Of a DNA stretch of 46,939 nucleotides, positions 23,406 to 32,767 are shown piece by piece. A program made the position numbers and the translations under genes. Under the pieces are notes generated by a model. That model was not told the origin of the DNA and ran no database searches. It saw only the letters and a program-made list of their open reading frames with translations. The DNA is taken from positions 1 through 46,939 of the forward strand of contig JAAVDH010000040.1 of NCBI GenBank assembly GCA_014801865.1. Reading direction: 5' to 3'. Numbering within the stretch: position 1 is the first letter of the stretch; the number at the start of each line of letters is the position of its first letter. This DNA comes from Bacteroides sp. (GTDB taxonomy: Bacteria; Bacteroidota; Bacteroidia; Bacteroidales; Muribaculaceae).

Positions 23406-25673
23406 ATGACTCAGGAATCAGCAACTTACGCTCCCATGACCCCCGAAGAGGATGACCGCCTCGTCGAAGCGGAGTTTCAAGACCTGCTTGAGGGCTATCT
23501 GCAGAGCAACCACCGCCGAAAGGTGGAGATAATCGAAAAGGCTTTCCGCTTTGCCAAAAAGGCCCATGAGGGTATCCGCCGGCGCAGTGGCGAGCCGTAT
23601 ATACTCCATCCCATCGCCGTGGCAAAAATCGTGAGCCGCGAGATAGGACTGGGGTCTACGTCTATCTGTGCGGCTCTGCTTCATGATGTAGTGGAGGACA
23701 CGGACTATACCGTAGAGGATATCGAGCACAATTTCGGTAAGAAGATAGCCGTGATAGTAGCCGGACTTACCAAAATATCGGGCGGTATCTTCGGCGACCG
23801 TGCCTCGGCTCAGGCTGAGAACTTCCGCAAACTGTTGCTGACGATGAGCGAGGACATAAGAGTGGTGTTGATAAAGATGGCTGACCGCCTTCACAATATG
23901 CGCACTCTCGGCTCCATGAGCCCCAATAAGCAGTATAAGATAGCGGGGGAAACGCTCTATATCTATGCTCCGCTGGCTCATCGCCTCGGACTGTTCAGCA
24001 TAAAGACTGAGCTTGAGGATCTGAGCTTCAAATACGAACACCCCGGAGCATACAGACAGATAGAGGAAAAGATACGCGCCACGGAGAGCAACCGCGAGAT
24101 GGTGACCAACGATTTCCTGATACCCATCCGTGAGAAGCTCGACGCAATGGGGCTGTCGTATGACGCTAAGGCAAGGCTCAAATCGGTCTACTCGATATGG
24201 CGTAAGATGCAGACCAAGCACGTGCCTTTCGAGGAGGTGTATGACCTCTATGCGGTACGTATCATATTCGACTGTGACGATGAGGCGCAGGAAAAGAGCA
24301 TCTGCTGGAATATCTACTCGGCGATTACCGACCTGTATAGACTTCACCCCGACCGCACACGCGACTGGATAAGCAGTCCCAAGGCCAACGGTTATCAGGC
24401 GCTACACCTTACGGTAATGGGCCCCGACGGTAACTGGGTTGAGGTGCAGATACGCTCGCGACGCATGGACTCAATTGCCGAAAAAGGATTTGCCGCCCAT
24501 TGGAAATACAAGATAGGCGGAGGGGAAGAGGAGAGCGAGCTCAATGTGTGGCTGCGCACTATCAAGGATATCCTCGATGATCCCAACCCCAATGCCATCG
24601 ACTTCCTCGACACACTTAAGCTCAATCTCTTTTCATCCGAGATAGTGGTGTTTACGCCCAAGGGTGAGCTGAAGACATTGCCTAATGGAGCTACAGTGCT
24701 CGATATGGCGTTTGAACTTCACTCCGAGATGGGTACCCATTGTATAGCCGGAAAGGTCAATCATAAACTGGTGCCGCTGTCGCATAAACTGCAGAGCGGC
24801 GACCAGGTGGAGGTGCTCACCTCTCAGTCGCAGACACCCAAAGCGGAGTGGCTCAACTTCCTCGCCACGGCCAAGGGACGTACACGCTTGCGGCAGGCTC
24901 TGCGCAGAGAACAGCAGCCGATGATTGAACGTGGACGCAAGCTTCTCGAAGACTACTGCACGGCCAACGGTGAGGAACTTACCAACGAGCGCCTCACCAA
25001 GATGATGGGATTCTTCCACATCAATAATCGCGACACATTTCTTCTTAAGGTGGGAAGCGACGAGATCGATGTCAAGGAGTATAAGTTTAATTACACTCAG
25101 CCACGCGAGAATAAAGGTATAATATCACGCATACTGCGCTTTGGCGGACTGAAAAAGAATGACACCCCGGCATCCTCACCCCGCGAGGATAGTTCGCAGG
25201 TGGCTCCGGTGCCCGACCTCGACACTAAGAAACCCTATCTGCTTCGCTATGGCGAACATGAGCAGAACTTCGTGCTCTGTGACTGCTGCAACCCCATACC
25301 GGGCGATGACGTGATGGGCTTCCTCAACCACGATAATCGTGTGGAAGTCCACTCGCTGACATGTCCCCGCGCTCAGGCTCTCAAGGCAGCCTACGGCCCT
25401 CGTATCGTCACCACCATGTGGGAAGAGGTACGCCATAAATTCCTTGCCAATGTCCGCATAGAGGGCATAGATCGCCACGGCATACTTCAGGAACTCATAC
25501 AGATGATATCCACCCATCTGAGTATTGACATAAGAAGCCTCCATATCGACGCCGAAAAGGAGGTGTTCGAGTGTCGTCTCGGAGTGCTCGTGCGCGATAC
25601 GGCCGTAGTGACCGACCTCTGTGACAAGATAAAGAAAATCCCCGGGGTGCAGAGCGCCACACGTGTGAGCTGA
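23406..25673 (+). CDS. rel: Bifunctional (p)ppGpp synthetase/hydrolase (RelA/SpoT)
   Basis: A 755-residue long RelA/SpoT homologue controlling the stringent response. In order: the HD hydrolase domain (His68; HD at 93-94 in ALLHDVVEDTDYT), the synthetase domain (YDLYAVRIIFD, then GYQALHLTVMGPDGNWVEVQI), a TGS domain (VFTPKGELKTLPNGATVLD), a helical and zinc-finger-like region (FVLCDCCNPIPGDDV) and a C-terminal ACT domain (from about 680). Both active sites look intact, so it should make and degrade the alarmone. It is followed after 30 bases by a PgpH-like gene. The leader contains R1 copy C. Confidence 0.95.
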   Translation: MTQESATYAPMTPEEDDRLVEAEFQDLLEGYLQSNHRRKVEIIEKAFRFAKKAHEGIRRRSGEPYILHPIAVAKIVSREIGLGSTSICAALLHDVVEDTDYTVEDIEHNFGKKIAVIVAGLTKISGGIFGDRASAQAENFRKLLLTMSEDIRVVLIKMADRLHNMRTLGSMSPNKQYKIAGETLYIYAPLAHRLGLFSIKTELEDLSFKYEHPGAYRQIEEKIRATESNREMVTNDFLIPIREKLDAMGLSYDAKARLKSVYSIWRKMQTKHVPFEEVYDLYAVRIIFDCDDEAQEKSICWNIYSAITDLYRLHPDRTRDWISSPKANGYQALHLTVMGPDGNWVEVQIRSRRMDSIAEKGFAAHWKYKIGGGEEESELNVWLRTIKDILDDPNPNAIDFLDTLKLNLFSSEIVVFTPKGELKTLPNGATVLDMAFELHSEMGTHCIAGKVNHKLVPLSHKLQSGDQVEVLTSQSQTPKAEWLNFLATAKGRTRLRQALRREQQPMIERGRKLLEDYCTANGEELTNERLTKMMGFFHINNRDTFLLKVGSDEIDVKEYKFNYTQPRENKGIISRILRFGGLKKNDTPASSPREDSSQVAPVPDLDTKKPYLLRYGEHEQNFVLCDCCNPIPGDDVMGFLNHDNRVEVHSLTCPRAQALKAAYGPRIVTTMWEEVRHKFLANVRIEGIDRHGILQELIQMISTHLSIDIRSLHIDAEKEVFECRLGVLVRDTAVVTDLCDKIKKIPGVQSATRVS

Positions 25674-25703
25674 TCCCTAATTACAAATGATGACTTACTT
25701 ATT

Positions 25704-27860
25704 ATGAAGCTAAAGTTTTCATCACAGTTTTTCTATCGTATGATATTATTTGTGGCTGCCGTGGTATGCATATATCTGTGTCTGCCAAGTAGTGACAACA
25801 GCCGGTATATCTACGCAGTCAATCGTCCATGGAGTTATTCGCTCCTGACCGCACCATTCGATATCCCGGTGCATCTCGACTCCATACGTGCAGAGTATGT
25901 GCGCGACAGTATAGAGACTAATTTCGAGCCTGTATACAAGCGCGATGTAGCTGCCGAGAAGCAGGCTCTGGCAGCATACGCCAATCGTCTGAACTCTACG
26001 GACGGGCTAAATCTCACCCCGCTGGAGCGCAATAATCTGCTGACTCAGATTCGTGCCATATATGATGCGGGTATTGTCGATGGCGACACATACGAGCGTA
26101 TACGCCGTGGTGAACTTCCGGCCGTGAGAATGATACATGACAATGTAGCAATATCCATACCTACACGTCGGTACAACTCTGTACGAAGTGGCTACAGCCA
26201 CCTTGACAGTGTGCTCAACGACCGGCGTTACCACGAGGCAATTTCCGCTACAGGACTGTCGGAGCTGCTTGAACCCAACATCAAGCTCGACTCGGTGGAA
26301 AACCTGCGCCTGCGCAACGAACTGCTTCAGCGCGCTATGGCTCCCATAGGAGTCATCCAGCAGGGCGAGCGCATTATCGATAAGGGCGACATCGTGACTC
26401 CGCAGCTCTATACCGTACTGCGTACCTATGAGAGATTGCTGCATGACCGTGGTGCTAAAAGTGTGGTGAGCGACCAGTATTATCCCACTGTGGGGCGCAT
26501 ACTGTATCTCGTAATACTGTTCTCTGCCCTGTTCAGCTTCCTCTACTTCTTCCGTCCCGAATACTATGCCGACTCTAAGAAACTCCTGTTTATAATTATT
26601 TGTGTCACAGGTTTCTCGGTGTTTGCCATACTTATGGCCGATGCATTTACATCAGGACTCTATCTCAGTCCATTCACCATGGTGCCCATTGTGGTGCTGA
26701 TATTTCTCGACTCGCGTACTGCCTTCTTCTGCCATATCACTACAGTGCTTGTATGTGCGCTTGTAGCTGTGTTTCAGATGGAATTCATATTCATGCAGTT
26801 CGCTGCCGGTGTGGCCGCTATCGAGTCTATCAAGGAGCTCTCCAAACGCTCTCAGTTACTTAGAGCGGCTATCATCGTATTTGCGGCTTACTGCCTTGCC
26901 TTCGTGGCCGTTGAGGTGATGCAGACAGGCGATCTGGAGCGCATCTCACCCCGTATGTTCGGCTACTTCGGAGTAAATGCCGTGCTTATCTGCTTTGCAT
27001 ATCTGCTGGTGTATATCGTGGAGAAGTCTTTCGGCTTCACTTCGAGGGTGACACTCGTGGAGCTGAGTGACATCAATCATCCCTTGTTGCGCGAACTGTC
27101 AGAGGAGTGTCCCGGCACATTTCAGCACTCTATGGCCGTGAGCAATCTCGCCTCGGCTGCGGCTAACCGTATAGGCGCCAATGTGCAGCTCGTGCGTGCC
27201 GGAGCCTTATACCATGACATAGGTAAAATCTCCAACCCAGCTTTCTTTACCGAAAATCAGCATGGAGTCAACCCACATGATGCCCTCAGCCCCATGCAGA
27301 GCGCACGTGTGGTCATAGGCCATGTTACCGATGGACTGCAACGCGCCGAAAAGGCCGAACTACCCGCCGTGATACGTGACTTCATTGCCGAACACCATGG
27401 ACGCGGTAAGGCACGATATTTCTATACTACGTATTGCAATGAGCATCCCGACGAAAAGGTGGATCCTGCTCCCTTCACATATCCCGGCCCGAATCCGCGT
27501 AGCCGCGAGACGTCGATTCTGATGATGAGCGATGCCGTTGAGGCCGCTTCGCGCTCGCTCAGAGATTACTCCCCTGAGTCGATACGCGGTCTTGTCAACC
27601 GTATTATCGACAGTCAGATTGCCGAGGGTCTCCACAATGATAGTCCGCTCTCGTTCCGCGATGTACAGGAAATAAAGGAAGTTTTCGTGTCGCGACTGCG
27701 TACCATATATCACTCCCGGGTGCAGTATCCCACCATGACCACTCAGGCCGCGCGTACCCAGGCTTCGGCCGATTCTTCATCCGGCGCGTCAGCCCCTGTC
27801 TCCTCCGCACCCTCCTCCGCAGAGTCAACGGATGCTCCCGCTGCTGATAATAAATCGTAA
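25704..27860 (+). CDS. pgpH: PgpH-like membrane HD phosphodiesterase (probable c-di-AMP hydrolase)
   Basis: A 718-residue membrane protein of the 7TMR-HD family. It has one N-terminal membrane segment (about 11-29), an extracytoplasmic domain to about residue 255, about seven membrane segments (260-445), then a cytoplasmic HD domain with FQHSMAVSNL, HD at 504-505 (YHDIGK) and EHHGRGKARYFY. The last 45 residues are a low-complexity Ser/Ala/Pro tail. Characterised relatives hydrolyse c-di-AMP, and in Listeria PgpH is inhibited by ppGpp. The adjacent rel gene makes that link plausible here. They appear co-transcribed. Confidence 0.9.
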   Translation: MKLKFSSQFFYRMILFVAAVVCIYLCLPSSDNSRYIYAVNRPWSYSLLTAPFDIPVHLDSIRAEYVRDSIETNFEPVYKRDVAAEKQALAAYANRLNSTDGLNLTPLERNNLLTQIRAIYDAGIVDGDTYERIRRGELPAVRMIHDNVAISIPTRRYNSVRSGYSHLDSVLNDRRYHEAISATGLSELLEPNIKLDSVENLRLRNELLQRAMAPIGVIQQGERIIDKGDIVTPQLYTVLRTYERLLHDRGAKSVVSDQYYPTVGRILYLVILFSALFSFLYFFRPEYYADSKKLLFIIICVTGFSVFAILMADAFTSGLYLSPFTMVPIVVLIFLDSRTAFFCHITTVLVCALVAVFQMEFIFMQFAAGVAAIESIKELSKRSQLLRAAIIVFAAYCLAFVAVEVMQTGDLERISPRMFGYFGVNAVLICFAYLLVYIVEKSFGFTSRVTLVELSDINHPLLRELSEECPGTFQHSMAVSNLASAAANRIGANVQLVRAGALYHDIGKISNPAFFTENQHGVNPHDALSPMQSARVVIGHVTDGLQRAEKAELPAVIRDFIAEHHGRGKARYFYTTYCNEHPDEKVDPAPFTYPGPNPRSRETSILMMSDAVEAASRSLRDYSPESIRGLVNRIIDSQIAEGLHNDSPLSFRDVQEIKEVFVSRLRTIYHSRVQYPTMTTQAARTQASADSSSGASAPVSSAPSSAESTDAPAADNKS

Positions 27861-27929
27861 GCGGGAGTGGCGATAATGTGCTAATGAAAACTATTGTATC
27901 TTGCAATATTACGATTCAGGGCGTTTTAT

Positions 27930-27960
27930 TTTGTAAAATGCTCAGTTGGCCGTAACTTTG
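27930..27960 (+). promoter_or_regulatory. Promoter of yitT
   Basis: TTTG at 27930-27933 and TAACTTTG at 27953-27960, separated by 19 bases. The leader of about 90 bases holds a small GTAC/GTAC hairpin (27977-27990) and TAACCAATCA at 28018-28027. Confidence 0.75.
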
Positions 27961-28057
27961 CACTCCAACAAAAGCAGTACTCACAGTACGCTAATGTGCC
28001 CCCTCCTCCTAAGAATCTAACCAATCATTATTATTCATTTCATATCTATATAGTGCG

Positions 28058-29047
28058 ATGACTCTCAACCGCCATAATCTCTGGGTGAGCAGCCGTGACT
28101 ATGTGGTCATAGTGCTTGGCATATTCATATATGCGTTTGGATTTTCAGCCTTCATATTCCCCGAGAAGGTAGTTATAGGCGGTGTGGCCGGTCTGGGCAC
28201 ACTGGTTTACTTCGTTACGCAAAGAATATTCGGATGGGGCATACCTGTGGCCGTAACACAGTATGTCGTCAACCTCCTCCTTCTGGCTATGGCATATCGT
28301 GCGGTAGGGCGCACCTTCGTGTTGCGTACCATATTCGGCACCACGGTAATTTCTCTCTTCATCGGTCTGCTTGTGCCGCTGTTTCCAGAGCCTCTCATTC
28401 ATGGCGAGACCTTCATGAACATTATCATCGGCGGTATATGCTGCGGTGTAGGTGTCGGTATGGTATTTACCCACAACGGCTCTACCGGCGGCACGGATAT
28501 AGTGGCCGCTCTCGTGGCAAAGAAGACAAATACCACCGTAGGACGTACCATGCTGTACGTGGATATGTGTATCATTTCATCCTCATATTTCCTTTTTCAC
28601 GAGATTGAGACCGTAATTTTCGGCTATATTATACTTTTTTGTACCGCTTACATCACCGATTTACTTATCAATACTAACCGTCAGGCCGTACAATTTACCA
28701 TTATTTCAGAACATTGGGAAAAAATAGCTACAGCTATTAATAATGACGCACATCGCGGATGTACAGTCCTCACCGGAATGGGGTGGTATTCGCGCCACGA
28801 AGTTAAGATGCTGATAGTGATGTGTCGTAAGATAGAGGCCGTGACTATCTTCCGTATAGTCAAGAGTGTAGACGAAAACGCTTTCATTACTCAGGCCAAT
28901 GTCAACGGTGTCTACGGCCAGGGATTTGATGCCGTGAAGCTTAAAGTCAAGCGTCCCGTCTCCTCTGAAGGTCCCAAAGAAATATCGCGTGAGGACAGTG
29001 CTTGCGAAGGCGCATCCGTCCCTTCATCCAAAGCCCCGATGGAGTAA
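28058..29047 (+). CDS. YitT family membrane protein (DUF161 plus DUF2179)
   Basis: A 329-residue protein with five to six membrane segments in the first 210 residues (DYVVIVLGIFIYAFGFSAFI onward; GGICCGVGVGMVFTHNGSTGG is characteristic). A cytoplasmic DUF2179 domain of about 80 residues follows (GCTVLTGMGWYSRHEVKML, then DENAFITQANVNGVYGQGF). The last 35 residues are a Ser/Glu-rich tail. YitT proteins are thought to be transporters, but substrates are not established. It is monocistronic. The last base of its TAA stop is also the first base of R1 copy D. Confidence 0.88.
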   Translation: MTLNRHNLWVSSRDYVVIVLGIFIYAFGFSAFIFPEKVVIGGVAGLGTLVYFVTQRIFGWGIPVAVTQYVVNLLLLAMAYRAVGRTFVLRTIFGTTVISLFIGLLVPLFPEPLIHGETFMNIIIGGICCGVGVGMVFTHNGSTGGTDIVAALVAKKTNTTVGRTMLYVDMCIISSSYFLFHEIETVIFGYIILFCTAYITDLLINTNRQAVQFTIISEHWEKIATAINNDAHRGCTVLTGMGWYSRHEVKMLIVMCRKIEAVTIFRIVKSVDENAFITQANVNGVYGQGFDAVKLKVKRPVSSEGPKEISREDSACEGASVPSSKAPME

Positions 29048-29182
29048 GAGAGTGTTTGAATTTAAACCAAATTAATTATTATGAGAGAGTTCGGAGATTT
29101 TTGATTTCATCACAAAGAATCTTTTGGGCGTTTTTCCATAATTTTCATTTGTAATAAAATCATTTAAAAGTAAACACTCTCT
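29047..29182. repeat. R1 repeat derivative (copy D) joined to the yitT stop codon
   Basis: It starts AGAGAGTGTTTGAATTTAAA and ends TAAACACTCTCT, so the terminal 11 bases are inverse. The left 90 bases match the inverse of copy A almost without change over the first 50 (ACCAAATTAATTATTATGAG). The core hairpin is missing, so this is a shorter deletion form. Its first base is the last base of the yitT stop. Confidence 0.85.
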
Positions 29183-29223
29183 AAGAGTGAAGGGAGTCCG
29201 CTGAGCTGATACGTCACTAAACA

Positions 29224-29307
29224 AATGAGTCGCGGAGCGACGGTATTGTGGTATAGTCTTTTAAAACATAGAGACTAACCGACAATATCGTCGCTCCGCG
29301 ACTCATT
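29224..29307. repeat. Long hairpin element R2, copy 1
   Basis: Arms of 26 bases (29224-29249 and 29282-29307) are inverse with one wobble: AATGAGTCGCGGAGCGACG plus GTATTGT on the left. Each arm also folds on itself (GTCGC and GCGAC). It lies between the convergent yitT and transglutaminase genes. There is no T-run on either side, so it is not a standard terminator. The CGTCGC..GCGACTCATT core recurs at 34242-34260. Confidence 0.85.
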
Positions 29308-29322
29308 ACGTGGGGAGGGGGA

Positions 29323-31983
29323 TTATTCCTTGAGTTTATGGATGGTGTCTATGAGCTGTTCGCCGAGACCGATGGTGTAGCCCTGGGTGAGGAAGACGAC
29401 GCGGTTGAAGGTGTCGGCTATCACGAATATGGGACGGTCGGAGGGGTCAAGCTTGAGATTTTCAATCAGCGATGAGGCTACGGTGCCCTGAGCATTGTCT
29501 GTGCCGAATACTACGGTAGAGGGGAGTTCGGGAAGCAGTGAGCCATCGTAGCGTGAGGCTTCGTCGGCATTGGCGAAGAGCAGTATCATGGGACGTCCCC
29601 ATGCTTCGAGTTCCTTGCCGAGAGCAGCGATGTCGCGCAGGGCGTGGTTGGAGGGTTCATGACCGGGGCGTATCACTCCAAGTATGTAGTAGCCGCGTCC
29701 GGTGGTGGAGAGCACTGATTTGTCGGTGCCGGTAGCTTCATCGTGATAGATTGTTTCGGCATCGAATGAGCCGATTACCTGCACACCGTTGGGGTCCTGA
29801 CGCATGGTGATGGGAGCCGTAACATTCTCATTGGCCTTTACGGGGAGTATCTCCATGTGAGCCAGTACGCCTCCGTCGGCCATACGCTGTCCGGTAATGA
29901 GGATATAGTCACCCTCATCCATGCGGTTGGGTGTAGCGAGCACTTCTGACCAGGGTATGAAGTCGGGGTAGGTGAGCTGAGTGGGCTGACCGCCATCGAC
30001 AGAAGCGAGTGAGAAGTGAGTGTAGTATTTGGGATCGTCAATACGTCCTGTGGGGGTGTATGTCAGAGCAATGGTGCCGGCGGGTGAGGCGCTTACACCC
30101 TCGGGAGCATTGAAGAGTGCTTCGTGCCATGTGCCTGAGGCGTCGGCCCACATGGGTTTGCCGTTGATGGGGTCAATCTGTGCGGGAATACCCATGGCGC
30201 GTGCGGCAGCTGTGAAGAATACGTCGCGCGACAGGGGAGTGGTGCGACGATAGTTCCATACAGAGGTGGGGAGCATCACTACATTTGAGGGATACCACTT
30301 GCGGGTGGCGTCGATATTGTCGCGCACCCAGTTGACCCACAGCTGAGGATTGCTGCGGTAGCGGGCTGCGTCGGCGGCGGGAATCTGTGAGCGGAAGAAA
30401 GCGCGGTAAGGTTCTACCATCTCATTGTCTACGCGGGGATTGAGCACATATTCGGCATAGAGCGGAGAATCCTGACCCTCGATGGTGAGCATGTGGTCGC
30501 GGAGCACGTCAAGAGCCATATCGCTACGATCCTTCATGGCTATCACTTCGAGCAGGCGCAGTCCGCGTTCGCGGTCGGCAGCGGGAAGTGAGGTAAGGAA
30601 TTCGGTTACTACGCCGTGGTTGCCGCGTGACTCGACGATTACCTTCGTGAGGCGGTCAGCATCCAGTCCGAGCTGCGAGGCCAGTGCGGCGGCCTCTTGA
30701 GCATTTCCGAATGTGGCGGTGTAGGCTCCGCGTACTGAATCTTCGTAGGCAAATCGGCATACGTTTATGGCGGCCAGTTCCTCGGGCACCTTGACGGGAC
30801 GCGCGGCCGCAACGGGGGGCACTATATCAATATCAATCGAAGTGAGGCCTTCTGAACCCTTAATCTGACACTTGGGAGCGTCAGGACCGAGTGTGAGAGT
30901 CACATTCTTGTCCGTGCCTACCTTTGCCTTGGTGAAGCTGTAGTTCCCATCCTTATCGTTGGCCCATACGATGAGGTCGCCAAGACCTGTAAGCAGTGAT
31001 GTGCGGCCATCCTTGTCGGTGGTTTTCGATGCAAGGGGGAAGAGTTCGGCGTAGTTATAGATGCGGAAAGCTACGTTGACGTTTTCCAGCGGTTTGCCGT
31101 CGGTATCGGTAACGGTGACATTTACTACATCGGTGGGAGCATAGTTAGGTGTCACGTTGATGTCGGTATAGCCGTCAAGACGCATCAGCACTTCCTCAGG
31201 ACCGTCATAGTGGCCAAACACACGGGTGTTCATAAGCATACCGCGTGCGGCGGGAGCGTTGAACCATCCGAGGTCGAGCACAGCCTCAGGCTCGCAGGCG
31301 CCAAGGAAATGCCATTTGCCGTCGGCCCATGCCTCAACCCATGCATGATTATCATCGGTGTGAGCCCAGCGGGGAGTGTATACCTGACGTGCGGGAATAC
31401 CCATGGCGCGCAGGGCTGCTACGGTGAAGGTGGATTCTTCACCACAGCGTCCGATAGCAGTGTAGACGGTGAGCAGGGGAGAGTGGGTACGTCCGTCAGA
31501 GGGCTGATAAGTGGCCTTCTCGTGACACCAGTGGTTGATTTCGAGTATGGCTTCTTCCATGGACATATCCTTGATACGGGGCAGAAGCTCCTCATAGAAT
31601 ACTTTACGGTGACCGTCAAGAGCCTCATTATTGATACGTACGGGGAGTACGAAGTGGCGGAATTCACGATCGGGCACAATCTTACCCCAGGGGAGTTCTT
31701 CGCGGCCACGCAGGGCTACGTCAACGTTTTCCAGAAAGTATTCGCCCGTGCGGTCGGTGATATCGGGCAGGGGCATGTAGGCGTAGAGCACTTCAAGTGC
31801 CTCGCGCTGTTTGTCGGTCAGGTCGGTACGGTCAAAGATTTTGAAGTATTCCGGCGCATCGATGGTGGTACGTCGTGCCTCAAAATCGCTTTTCACGGCG
31901 GGGGTGGCTATCTGTGCGCTTGCCTCGGAGACGAAGAACATAGAGGAGCACAGAACCAGAAGTGAAGTTAAACTGTTGCGCAT
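29323..31983 (-). CDS. Exported transglutaminase-fold protein with thioredoxin-like C-terminus
   Basis: An 886-residue secreted protein with signal peptide ending ASAQ (residue 24). A transglutaminase-like domain spans about 140-240: Cys180 in GRCGEESTF, His213 in DDNHAWVEAW and an acidic residue in LGACEPE (Glu231). It probably cleaves or transfers on peptide or amide bonds. A short beta-sandwich domain follows (about 265-375). A second transglutaminase-like stretch around 590-640 (AAARAMGIPAQID, then GTWHEALFN) lacks the Cys and the HAW motif. The last 150 residues resemble a thioredoxin fold without CxxC. It is the third gene of an operon with the fucosidase and cutC, starting 25 bases after cutC. 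Confidence 0.85.
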   Translation of the reverse strand: MRNSLTSLLVLCSSMFFVSEASAQIATPAVKSDFEARRTTIDAPEYFKIFDRTDLTDKQREALEVLYAYMPLPDITDRTGEYFLENVDVALRGREELPWGKIVPDREFRHFVLPVRINNEALDGHRKVFYEELLPRIKDMSMEEAILEINHWCHEKATYQPSDGRTHSPLLTVYTAIGRCGEESTFTVAALRAMGIPARQVYTPRWAHTDDNHAWVEAWADGKWHFLGACEPEAVLDLGWFNAPAARGMLMNTRVFGHYDGPEEVLMRLDGYTDINVTPNYAPTDVVNVTVTDTDGKPLENVNVAFRIYNYAELFPLASKTTDKDGRTSLLTGLGDLIVWANDKDGNYSFTKAKVGTDKNVTLTLGPDAPKCQIKGSEGLTSIDIDIVPPVAAARPVKVPEELAAINVCRFAYEDSVRGAYTATFGNAQEAAALASQLGLDADRLTKVIVESRGNHGVVTEFLTSLPAADRERGLRLLEVIAMKDRSDMALDVLRDHMLTIEGQDSPLYAEYVLNPRVDNEMVEPYRAFFRSQIPAADAARYRSNPQLWVNWVRDNIDATRKWYPSNVVMLPTSVWNYRRTTPLSRDVFFTAAARAMGIPAQIDPINGKPMWADASGTWHEALFNAPEGVSASPAGTIALTYTPTGRIDDPKYYTHFSLASVDGGQPTQLTYPDFIPWSEVLATPNRMDEGDYILITGQRMADGGVLAHMEILPVKANENVTAPITMRQDPNGVQVIGSFDAETIYHDEATGTDKSVLSTTGRGYYILGVIRPGHEPSNHALRDIAALGKELEAWGRPMILLFANADEASRYDGSLLPELPSTVVFGTDNAQGTVASSLIENLKLDPSDRPIFVIADTFNRVVFLTQGYTIGLGEQLIDTIHKLKE

Positions 31984-32008
31984 TTTGATTATGTGATAAG
32001 AGTATGTA

Positions 32009-32767
32009 TTACTTTTTATAAGTGTCGAGGATATCGCGCAGGGTTTTCACCTCTTCTTCTGAGGTGACCATGCGTGAATACTCGTCAGAACCGGGAGCGC
32101 CCATAGCTACGCCTTCATGGCGCCACTTCATCTGTGAGGCCACAGGGCGGCGTGCCGAGGCATGGAGTTCGCTTAGTCCGGTAGCGTCGAGCAGGTCTGA
32201 GGCATTGGATGAGCTTACACCCGACGCACCGAGTATTATGATACGTCCGTCGGCGGCTTTGTTGAGACGGTTCAACATCTCGGCACCTTCCATTGCCGTA
32301 GCTCCGCATCCCGAGGTGAGTATGCGGTCAAATCCCATGTCGATAATCTCTTCAAGAGCTTTCAGTGGGTCGCGGCAGAGGTCGAAAGCACGGTGGAAGG
32401 TAAGACTCTTGCCTCCGGCCACTTCAATGCAGCGGCGGCAAAGATCCAGATCGATTTCAGCTTCCGGAGTGAGGGCTCCGATTACGATGCCGTCAACATA
32501 GGGACTCGCGGCACATGCGGCCACATCGTTTATTATAGTCTCACGGTCGGCTTCGTCATAACAGAAGTCGCCGCCGCGGGGACGAATCAACACGTGAAGT
32601 CGGGTGTGCTCACCTTTGAGCCGTCCGGCGCCACGGATGAATCCTTCCGATGGGGTGACGCCACCCTCGGCGAGTCCTGAACAGAGTTCGATACGGTCGG
32701 CACCTCCGGCCACGGCGTTGGCCACGCTCAGGAGGTCACCACAGCATATTTCAAGTTTGCGGGTCAT
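32009..32767 (-). CDS. cutC: CutC family protein
   Basis: A 252-residue TIM-barrel protein of the CutC family, once tied to copper homeostasis. The role is now disputed and the enzyme activity is unknown. Family motifs: KLEICCGDLLSVANAVAGGA, RIELCSGLAEGGVTPS, LIRPRGGDF and TFHRAFDLC. Length is normal. Its ATG overlaps the fucosidase stop by four bases, so it is translationally coupled to a glycan enzyme. This context suggests a role in sugar metabolism rather than copper, as an inference only. Confidence 0.93.
   Translation of the reverse strand: MTRKLEICCGDLLSVANAVAGGADRIELCSGLAEGGVTPSEGFIRGAGRLKGEHTRLHVLIRPRGGDFCYDEADRETIINDVAACAASPYVDGIVIGALTPEAEIDLDLCRRCIEVAGGKSLTFHRAFDLCRDPLKALEEIIDMGFDRILTSGCGATAMEGAEMLNRLNKAADGRIIILGASGVSSSNASDLLDATGLSELHASARRPVASQMKWRHEGVAMGAPGSDEYSRMVTSEEEVKTLRDILDTYKK

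Noticed and set aside
23418-24347. A 309-codon minus-strand frame opposite rel
   Set aside because: It overlaps the conserved HD and synthetase domains of rel and shows no domain of its own.
1-29182. Complete insertion sequence
   Set aside because: The R1 copies have inverted ends but no transposase frame; at most they are non-autonomous.
31210-31965. A 251-codon plus-strand frame opposite the transglutaminase gene, and a 269-codon one at 32827-33636 opposite the fucosidase
   Set aside because: Both mirror well-supported genes, lack promoters and show no recognisable protein features.
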